A stretch of 46,030 nt of DNA. Origin: Chloroflexota bacterium (GTDB taxonomy: Bacteria > Chloroflexota > Limnocylindria > Limnocylindrales > CSP1-4). Shown piece after piece: positions 40,247 through 46,030 of this stretch. The translations under genes were made by a program, and so were the position numbers. How positions within the stretch are numbered: the stretch's first letter is position 1; each line of letters starts with the position of its first letter. The stretch lies in assembly GCA_029778235.1 (NCBI GenBank), contig JAKOQS010000043.1, forward strand, positions 1 through 46,030, given 5' to 3'. The notes under the pieces are model-generated. The model was not told the origin of the DNA. It ran no database searches and worked only from the letters and a program-made list of their open reading frames with translations.

Positions 40247-40690
40247 ATGACCGCCCCCGTCGCATCGGCCCCCGACGCACCCGCGAAGGCCGGGCATCCG
40301 ACGATCCTCGTGTTCTCGACGAACAACATCTCGGACCCCGGCATCGACCTCGCCGGCAGCGCGCACATCCACTACAACCCGGGGGTCCGGGTCATGCCGC
40401 TGCCGTGCACGAGCCTCATCAAGCCGGCCTGGATCCTCCACGCGATCGAGAGCGGGTTCGACGGGGTCTTCATCGCCTCGGACGGCGATGAGTGCGCGTA
40501 CTTGCCGGACTGCGCGGAGCGCGCGTCGCACAACCTCGGCAAGGCCCAGGCGCTCCTGAAGGAGGCCGGCCACTCGGCCCAGCGCGTGCGGATGGCGGCG
40601 ATCTGCTCCGTCTGCGCCGAGCCCTTCGCCAAGCACGTGGCGCAGTTCTCCCAGGCCCTGGTCGACCTCGGCCCGGTCGGATCGAGGTGA
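40247..40690 (+). CDS. MvhD/FlpD-like hydrogenase iron-sulfur subunit, with altered cluster ligands
   Basis: A 147-aa protein resembling MvhD/FlpD and the C-terminal domain of QmoB, which pass electrons from a donor enzyme to HdrA. ILVFSTNNISDPGIDLAGSA lines up with the family's N-terminal CNWC region; VMPLPCTSLIKPAWILHAIESGFDGVFIA with MCSGR.DP..VL.AF..GADGV; and DGDECAYLPD with CH.GDCHY. The first two cluster cysteines are missing (STNNIS). C54, C83, C89, C120 and C123 remain. The 2Fe-2S cluster is therefore lost or rebuilt with other ligands. It precedes the HdrA fusion by 3 bp. Confidence 0.78.
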   Translation: MTAPVASAPDAPAKAGHPTILVFSTNNISDPGIDLAGSAHIHYNPGVRVMPLPCTSLIKPAWILHAIESGFDGVFIASDGDECAYLPDCAERASHNLGKAQALLKEAGHSAQRVRMAAICSVCAEPFAKHVAQFSQALVDLGPVGSR

Positions 40691-40693
40691 GCG

Positions 40694-43417
40694 ATGACCA
40701 CCGACTATGACGTCCTCGTCGTCGGCAGCGGGATCGGGGGGATGGAGTCCGCCCTGAAGCTCGGCGACATGGGCTACAAGGTGCTCGTCGTCGAGAAGGA
40801 CGCGAGCGTCGGCGGGAAGATGATCCTCCTGTCGAAGGTCTTCCCCACCCTCGACTGCGCGAGCTGCATCTCGACGCCCAAGATGGCGGCGACGACGCAC
40901 CACGACAACATCACGGCCTGGACCTACACCGAGGTCGAGGGGATCGAGCGCCGGGACGGGCGCTTCACGGCGCGGATCCGGCGCAAGGCGCGGTACGTCG
41001 ACGAGGTCGCGTGCACCGGCTGCCAGCAGTGCGAGACCGCCTGCACCGTCGCCGTCCCCGACCAGTTCAACGCGGAGATGATCCCGCGGCGCGCCGCGTA
41101 CATCGCGTTCCCGCAGGCCGTCCCCAAGAAGGCCGTGATCGACCGCCACGGGAGCTCCCCGTGCTCGTTCGCGTGCCCGGCAGGGATCCAGGCGCACGGC
41201 TACGTCTCGCTCACGCGGAGCGGCGAGTACGAGGAGGCGTTCCAGCTGGTCCTCGAGGCGACGCCGCTCGCAGGGACGCTCGGGCGCGCGTGCTACGCCC
41301 CGTGCGAGGGCGAGTGCACCCGCGGGTCGCTCGAGGGGACCCTCCCCATCCGCCGGATCAAGCGGTTCGTGGACGACCGCCACCACGAGTCCCACGACGG
41401 CCCGGGCATCGCGATCGCGCCGCCCACCGGCAAGCGCGTGGCGATCGTCGGGTCCGGCCCTGCCGGCCTGACGGCCGCCTGGCAGCTCGCCCGCAAGGGC
41501 CATGCGGTGAAGATCTTCGAGGCAGCCCCGGAGCCGGGCGGGTTCCTTCGCCTGGCGATCCCCGCCTACCGCCTGCCGACCGAGGTGGTCGAGCAGGACA
41601 TCCGCAACGTGACCGCGATCGGCGTCGAGATCGCGACGAACAGCCGCGTGGACGACCTCGAGGCGCTCCGGCGCGACGGGTTCGACGCGGTCCTCGTGGC
41701 GACCGGCACCCAGGTCTCGACGCGGATGGGGATCGCCGGAGAGGACCATCCGGCGGTCGTCGGCGGGCTCCCGTTCCTCCGGGACGTCCGGCTCGACCGT
41801 GCCCCCGACCTGGGCGGGAAGCGCGTGGTGGTCGTCGGCGGCGGCAACGTGGCGATGGACGCCGCACGGACGGCGCGCCGGCTCGGCGCGGCGAGCGTCA
41901 CCGTGGCCTACCGACGCACGCGCGACGAGATGCCGGCCCACGGCCCCGAGATCGCCGACGCCGAGCGCGAGGGCATCGCCTTCTCGTTCCTCCTCGCGCC
42001 GAGCGAGGTCGTCACGGCACCGGACGGCGCCCTCCACGGCCTGCGCTGCCAGCGCATGCAGCTCGGCGCGCCGGACGCCTCCGGCCGCCGCCGGCCGGAG
42101 CCGATCCCCGGGAGCGAGACGCTCCTCGGCGCCGACCTCGTCATCGCCGCGATCGGGATGGTCCCCGAGACCGAGTCGTTCTCGACGCTGCTCCCCACCG
42201 GTCGCGACGGGACGATCGTCGCGGACCGCGTGACGCTCCTCACCTCAGCGACCGGGATCTTCGCGGCCGGCGACGTCGTCACCGGCCCCACGGACATCAC
42301 GCGCGCCGTCGGCGAGGGCCGGCGGGCCGCGCACATGATCGATCGCTGGCTCACCGGCGGCACGCTCTCCGGCTTCGATGACCGGCTCCCGGTCGTGGAC
42401 AAGGAGCAGGTCCTCGCCCGCCAGAAGATGTGGACACTCCGCCCGGCCCAGCCTGCACCCGAAGCGACGGACCCCGCCCCGCGCGACTTCGCGGAGATCG
42501 AGCCGCCGATGACGGAGGCCGAGGCGCACGCCGGCGCGGCCCGCTGCATGGACTGCGCCGTCTGCTCCGAGTGCGAGGAGTGCGTGAAGGCGTGCCCGGT
42601 CCCCGGCTGCATCGACCTGCACGCCCGCGACCAGGAGATCGACGTGGAGGTGGGCGCGGTCGTCCTCGCCACGGGTTTCGACCTCTTCCCCGCGGACCTC
42701 AAGCCCGAGTACGGCTACGGCCGGTTCAAGAACGTCATCACCGCGATGCAGATGGATCGGCTGCTCGCCCCCACGCGGCCGTTCAACACGATCCTGCGTC
42801 CCGGGGACGGCAAGGTCCCGGACCGGATCGCGTACGTCCTCTGCACGGGCTCGCGCGACGCGCAGGTGGGCAACCCGCTCTGCTCCCGGTTCTGCTGCAT
42901 GTACTCCGTGAAGCAGAACCAGCTGATCATGGGCTCGCTCCCGCTCGCCGACGTCACGGTCCACTACATGGACATCCGCGCCGCCGGCAAGAAGTACGAC
43001 GAGTTCTACGAGTCGGCGAGGTCGATGGGCGCCAACTACGTGAAGGGGCGCGTCGCGGAGATCACCGAGACGGCCGACGGGAACCTGATCCTGAAGTACG
43101 AGGACATCGAGAACGGCGGCGGAGTGGCCGAGGCCGAGTACGACCTGGTGGTCCTCGCGGTGGGCGTGAAGCCGAACAGCACCGCCACCTCGCTCTTCCC
43201 CGAGGGCGACCTCGCGCTCGACGAGTTCAAGTTCATCGCGGAGATCGACGAGGACGTCCGTCCGGGGGTGACGAGCATCCCCGGCGTCTACGTGGCGGGA
43301 TCCGCCTCGGCGGCCCGCGACATCACGGAGTCGATCCTCCACTCCGGCGCGACCGTGGCCCAGGTGGCGGCCCGGCTCGAGGAGTCCCGGATCGAGATGG
43401 TGGAGGTGCCGGCATGA
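40694..43417 (+). CDS. HdrA with an inserted GltD-like NAD(P)H oxidoreductase domain
   Basis: A 907-aa chimeric flavoprotein. Residues 1-148 are the HdrA N-terminus: FAD motif VLVVGSGIGG, TLDCASCISTPKM (C55, C58), and a 4Fe-4S motif C107-x2-C-x2-C-x3-C. Residues about 150-610 are a complete GltD/NfnB-like module with its own N-terminal iron-sulfur section (SPCSFACPAGI, ACYAPCEGEC), FAD motif VGSGPAGLTAA, an NADPH motif VVVVGGGNVAMDAAR with VAYRR, and AAGDVVTGP. From about 615 HdrA resumes with RCMDCAVCSECEECVKACP, EVGAVVLATGFDLF, CSRFCCMYSVKQ and VAGSASAARDI. It has two predicted FADs and could take electrons from NAD(P)H. It lacks the HdrA CHCG N-domain. The stop overlaps the next ATG. Confidence 0.9.
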   Translation: MTTDYDVLVVGSGIGGMESALKLGDMGYKVLVVEKDASVGGKMILLSKVFPTLDCASCISTPKMAATTHHDNITAWTYTEVEGIERRDGRFTARIRRKARYVDEVACTGCQQCETACTVAVPDQFNAEMIPRRAAYIAFPQAVPKKAVIDRHGSSPCSFACPAGIQAHGYVSLTRSGEYEEAFQLVLEATPLAGTLGRACYAPCEGECTRGSLEGTLPIRRIKRFVDDRHHESHDGPGIAIAPPTGKRVAIVGSGPAGLTAAWQLARKGHAVKIFEAAPEPGGFLRLAIPAYRLPTEVVEQDIRNVTAIGVEIATNSRVDDLEALRRDGFDAVLVATGTQVSTRMGIAGEDHPAVVGGLPFLRDVRLDRAPDLGGKRVVVVGGGNVAMDAARTARRLGAASVTVAYRRTRDEMPAHGPEIADAEREGIAFSFLLAPSEVVTAPDGALHGLRCQRMQLGAPDASGRRRPEPIPGSETLLGADLVIAAIGMVPETESFSTLLPTGRDGTIVADRVTLLTSATGIFAAGDVVTGPTDITRAVGEGRRAAHMIDRWLTGGTLSGFDDRLPVVDKEQVLARQKMWTLRPAQPAPEATDPAPRDFAEIEPPMTEAEAHAGAARCMDCAVCSECEECVKACPVPGCIDLHARDQEIDVEVGAVVLATGFDLFPADLKPEYGYGRFKNVITAMQMDRLLAPTRPFNTILRPGDGKVPDRIAYVLCTGSRDAQVGNPLCSRFCCMYSVKQNQLIMGSLPLADVTVHYMDIRAAGKKYDEFYESARSMGANYVKGRVAEITETADGNLILKYEDIENGGGVAEAEYDLVVLAVGVKPNSTATSLFPEGDLALDEFKFIAEIDEDVRPGVTSIPGVYVAGSASAARDITESILHSGATVAQVAARLEESRIEMVEVPA

Positions 43418-45288
43418 GCGCCGAGCAGCTGCCCGGCGTCCCCGGCGTCCCCGGCGTCCCCGGCGTCCCCGGCATCCCCGGCATCCCCGGCATCCCCGGC
43501 ATCCCCGGCATCCCCGAGGAGGGTCCCGCTGCCGCGGGCCACGACCCCGCCGTCGCGCCGTCGGAGCGCCGCGTCGGTGTCTACGTCTGCCACTGCGGCG
43601 GGAACATCAGCGACTACGTGGACGTCGAGCGCGTCGCCCGCGACGCACTCGGCCAGGAGGCCGTCGTCGTCGCGCGCGACCCGATGTTCGCGTGCTCCGA
43701 GGCGGGTCAGCAGGAGATCCTGGAGGACATCGAGAAGTACGGGCTCGACGGGCTCGTCGTGGCCTCCTGCTCGCCCAAGCTCCACACGTACACCTTCCGC
43801 GGCGTCGCCGGCCGCGGCGGGATCAACCCCTTCCAGTACACGCAGGTGAACGTCCGCGAGCAGTGCTCATGGGCGCACACGGACGACCCCGCTGCGGCGA
43901 CCGACACGGCGACCGGGCTGGTCCACGCGGGGATCGCGCGGACGCGCCTGACGACCCCGCTCGAGCCGCTCGTCGTCGAGACCACGCCCCGCACCCTGGT
44001 GATCGGGGGCGGCATCGCCGGCCTGCGGGCCGCGATCGGCCTGGCCGACATCGGCCTCGAGGTCGTGCTCGTCGAGCGCGAGACGACGCTCGGCGGCTGG
44101 GTCGCCGGGTTCGGCGAGATGTACCCGCACGGCAAGGACGGGCGGCGGCTGGTGGACCAGCTCATCGCGGAGGTCAAGCGCCGGCCCCGGATCACCGTCC
44201 TCACCGGCGCGGAGGTCGTCGGGAAGTCCGGCAGCTTCGGCAACTACACCGTCCAGGTCCGCATCGGGGGCCCGGGCGCCGAGTCGATCACGACCGTCGT
44301 GGGCTCCATCGTCGTCGCCACCGGCTTCGACGCGTACGAGCCGTCGGCGGGCGAGTACGGCTACGGCATGGACGGCGTGGTCACCCTGGCCGACTTCAAG
44401 CGGATGCTCGACGGATCGACCGGGCCGCTCATCCACCGCGGACGGCCCGTGCGGAGCGTCGCGTACGTCTACTGCGTCGGGAGCCGGCAGCCGGCCGGCG
44501 AGGGGAACGAGTACTGCTCCCGCTACTGCTGCACCGCCGCGATCCACGCGTCGATCCTCGCATCGCGCCTGGACCCGTCCGTCCGGCAGTTCCACCTCTA
44601 CCGCGACATCCGCGCGTACGGAAAGTACGAGGCGCTCTACACCGAGTCCCGCGACCTCGGGTCGGTCTACATGAAGTTCGCGGACGACGCACCCCCCGCG
44701 GTCGCCGCGCGCGACGCGGGCGGCCTCACGGTCACGGTCCGGGACGTGCTGACCGGGGGCGAGGAGCTCGCCCTCCCCGTGGACCTGGTGGTCCTGGTGA
44801 CCGGGATGGTCCCGCGGGACAACGCCGACCTCACCTCCACCCTCAAGCTCCCCCTGGGGAGCGACGGCTTCTACAACGAGATCCACCCGAAGCTCCGGCC
44901 GGTCGAGACCGTGGTGGACGGCGTGCTCGTCGCCGGCTCGTGCCAGGGCCCCAAGAGCTCGGCCGAGAGCGTGGCCTCCGGGCTGGCGGCGGTGACGCAG
45001 AGCGCCGCGGTCCTCCGCAAGGGGTTCACCGAGCTCAGCCCGCTCGTCGCCGAGGTCTACCCCGACGCGTGCACGGCGTGCGGCGACTGCTACACGACCT
45101 GCCCGTACGACGCGATCGCGACGACGACCCTGGACGGGCGCACGGTCGCGACGATCAGCGAGGCGACGTGCAAGGGCTGCGGCGGCTGCGTCCCGGTCTG
45201 CCCCGAGGACGCCATCGACCTCCGCGGCTACACGGACGCCCAGGTCCGGGCCCAGATCGAGACCCTGCTCGAGGTGGCGGTCGCATGA
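43414..45288 (+). CDS. HdrA/QmoA-like flavin iron-sulfur protein with collagen-like N-terminus
   Basis: A 624-aa HdrA. Residues 7-34 are nine Pro-Gly-Val/Ile triplets, a collagen-like tract not expected in this family. Residues 54-190 are the HdrA N-domain (VGVYVCHCGGNI with C59/C61; FACSEAGQQE; VASCSPKLHTYTFR; REQCSWAH). The FAD domain begins near 192 (LVIGGGIAGLRAAIGL) and carries CSRYCCTAAIH. Two C-terminal 4Fe-4S ferredoxin motifs lie near 553 (CTACGDCYTTCP) and 587 (CKGCGGCVPVCP). HdrA enzymes are the electron-confurcating or relay flavoproteins of heterodisulfide-reductase and Qmo complexes. ATG overlaps the upstream stop and TGA overlaps the next ATG. Confidence 0.93.
   Translation: MSAEQLPGVPGVPGVPGVPGIPGIPGIPGIPGIPEEGPAAAGHDPAVAPSERRVGVYVCHCGGNISDYVDVERVARDALGQEAVVVARDPMFACSEAGQQEILEDIEKYGLDGLVVASCSPKLHTYTFRGVAGRGGINPFQYTQVNVREQCSWAHTDDPAAATDTATGLVHAGIARTRLTTPLEPLVVETTPRTLVIGGGIAGLRAAIGLADIGLEVVLVERETTLGGWVAGFGEMYPHGKDGRRLVDQLIAEVKRRPRITVLTGAEVVGKSGSFGNYTVQVRIGGPGAESITTVVGSIVVATGFDAYEPSAGEYGYGMDGVVTLADFKRMLDGSTGPLIHRGRPVRSVAYVYCVGSRQPAGEGNEYCSRYCCTAAIHASILASRLDPSVRQFHLYRDIRAYGKYEALYTESRDLGSVYMKFADDAPPAVAARDAGGLTVTVRDVLTGGEELALPVDLVVLVTGMVPRDNADLTSTLKLPLGSDGFYNEIHPKLRPVETVVDGVLVAGSCQGPKSSAESVASGLAAVTQSAAVLRKGFTELSPLVAEVYPDACTACGDCYTTCPYDAIATTTLDGRTVATISEATCKGCGGCVPVCPEDAIDLRGYTDAQVRAQIETLLEVAVA
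43432..43512 (+). repeat. 9-bp tandem repeat (9 copies) encoding Pro-Gly-Val/Ile
   Basis: Nine in-frame nonamers CCCGGC(G/A)TC inside hdrA: four with GTC then five with ATC. Sharp homogenisation into two blocks suggests recent slippage or unequal exchange. Confidence 0.95.
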
Positions 45289-45548
45289 GCACCACGACGG
45301 CGCCGGCCACGACGGCCGGGCGCGAGACACGCGAGATCGTCCGCGACGAGATGGCGATGCACGGCCGGATCCTCGCGGCACTCGGGGACGAGCCCCGCAC
45401 CATCCCGGAGATCGCGGAGGCGATCGGCGAGCCGGCCCACGAGGTCGTCGTCTGGGTCATGGGCATGCGCCGCTACGGCTGGCTGCGCGAGATCAAGGGC
45501 TCCGAGGACGACGGGTACTTCCGGTACCGGGCGGAGGAACGAGCATGA
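45285..45548 (+). CDS. Small winged-helix-like protein of the Hdr operon
   Basis: An 87-aa protein. RILAALGDEPRTIPEIAEAIGEPAHEVVVWVMGMRRYGWLREIKG fits a small winged helix-turn-helix, and FRYRAEE forms the final strand. It overlaps hdrA (ATGA) and the QmoC-like gene (ATGA), so it is translated with them in fixed ratio. Being inside an enzyme operon, it may be a structural or assembly partner or a local regulator. No cysteine is present, so it does not carry a cluster. Confidence 0.72.
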   Translation: MSTTTAPATTAGRETREIVRDEMAMHGRILAALGDEPRTIPEIAEAIGEPAHEVVVWVMGMRRYGWLREIKGSEDDGYFRYRAEERA

Positions 45549-46030
45549 CGACGACGGCGGACCTGGGTCTCTACGGGGAGATCCGGAAGTTCGGCGCGAC
45601 CGACATGTCCGCGTGCTTCAGCTGCGGCACGTGCACGGCCACCTGCCCCCTGGTCACCGACGACGCGACCTTCCCGCGGCGGATGATCCGATACGCGCAG
45701 GTCGGCATGAAGGACGCGCTCCTGTCCAGCAAGGAGCTCTGGAGCTGCTACCACTGCGGCGAATGCTCGGAGAGCTGCCCGACCGAGGCGGACCCCGGTG
45801 AGTTCATGGCCGCTGCCCGTCGCTACGCCATCGCGAGCTACGACGTCACCGGCCTCGCCCGGGTCATGTACCTCTTCCCGGCCGTGGGCACCGCCATCGC
45901 ACTCGCGCTCGCCGCCTTCTTCGCCGTCTTCATGTTCGCGGCGCGCGGGCCGCAGGACGCCGCGTCTCTCGCGCTCTTCGAGTTCATCCCCGCCGAGCTG
46001 ATCCACGACCTCGGCCTCGTCGTGATGGCG
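45545..46030 (+). CDS. QmoC/HdrC-like membrane iron-sulfur subunit (partial, C-terminus beyond window)
   Basis: The first 162 residues are visible and the reading frame is open to the window end. Two HdrC-type 4Fe-4S motifs are present, C24-x2-C27-x2-C30-x3-C34 (CFSCGTCTATCP) and C68-x2-C71-x2-C74-x3-C78 (CYHCGECSESCP), followed by DPGEFMAAARRYAIASYD. From about residue 107 a transmembrane helix (LFPAVGTAIALALAAFFAVF) begins. Soluble HdrC has no membrane part; QmoC fuses HdrC to an HdrE/NarI-like heme-b membrane domain that reacts with quinone. The arrangement therefore favours QmoC. Whether an HdrB-type subunit follows cannot be seen. Confidence 0.85.
   Translation, partial: MTTTADLGLYGEIRKFGATDMSACFSCGTCTATCPLVTDDATFPRRMIRYAQVGMKDALLSSKELWSCYHCGECSESCPTEADPGEFMAAARRYAIASYDVTGLARVMYLFPAVGTAIALALAAFFAVFMFAARGPQDAASLALFEFIPAELIHDLGLVVMA

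Overview
The window is about 46 kb of very GC-rich DNA (GC judged by eye to be around 70% or more). The genes are densely packed and often overlap by 4 nt (ATGA or GTGA). No rRNA, tRNA, phage or insertion sequence was recognised. The gene content (PdxS/PdxT, family-5 uracil-DNA glycosylase, glucosylglycerate enzymes, LCP and MurJ envelope proteins, several leaderless-type promoters) fits a free-living, non-photosynthetic bacterium of the Chloroflexota (for example Limnocylindria-like lineages) or a neighbouring high-GC Terrabacteria group. This assignment is inference; no marker gene settles it.

Layout. 1-7.8 kb is housekeeping: vitamin B6 synthesis (pdxT partial, pdxS), uracil-DNA glycosylase, Sua5, a SnoaL-like protein, an HNH endonuclease, a CCA-adding-type nucleotidyltransferase, a TPR protein, GalE and a small Cys/His-rich protein followed by a good terminator. 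8-12 kb holds a UMF1/Atg22-type MFS transporter, a DNA-ligase-like protein that has lost the catalytic lysine, and a secreted subtilase. 12.2-18.2 kb is a tight operon for the compatible solute glucosylglycerate: Ggs, a UspA-UspA-GpgS fusion and glycerate kinase, ending in an endonuclease III-like gene. 18.2-22.1 kb has a repeat-rich intergenic region, an OmpR-type response regulator with its histidine kinase, and an SRPBCC protein. 23-29 kb is envelope-related: LCP ligase, MurJ flippase, a CAP-domain secreted protein and a Bax-inhibitor-1 membrane protein. 29-30.3 kb is a 1.3 kb repeat-rich non-coding stretch. 30.3-38.4 kb holds two metallo-beta-lactamase-fold hydrolases, a dimethylglycine/sarcosine dehydrogenase-like flavoprotein, an acyl-CoA ligase-ACP-acyltransferase fusion and a methyltransferase.

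38.5-46 kb is the most interesting part. An ArsR-type regulator is preceded by an unusual AT-rich array of CATAT motifs. It starts a co-directional cluster of two DsrE-family proteins, TusA, an MvhD/FlpD-like protein, an HdrA with a complete GltD-like NAD(P)H oxidoreductase inserted in it, a second full HdrA with a collagen-like N-terminus, a small winged-helix protein, and a QmoC/HdrC-like membrane iron-sulfur protein cut by the window end. Read together this looks like a heterodisulfide-reductase/Qmo-type complex fed by sulfur carriers. It would plausibly couple sulfane-sulfur handling, NAD(P)H and the quinone pool under thiol- or sulfur-responsive control.

Two further patterns run across the window. 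A palindrome, TTCACC-W-GGTGAA, is clustered in two distant intergenic regions (18.4-18.7 kb and 29.4-29.7 kb), each with exact 30-bp spacings. A TANNNT box sits 6-9 nt before the start codon of seven genes, suggesting leaderless transcripts.
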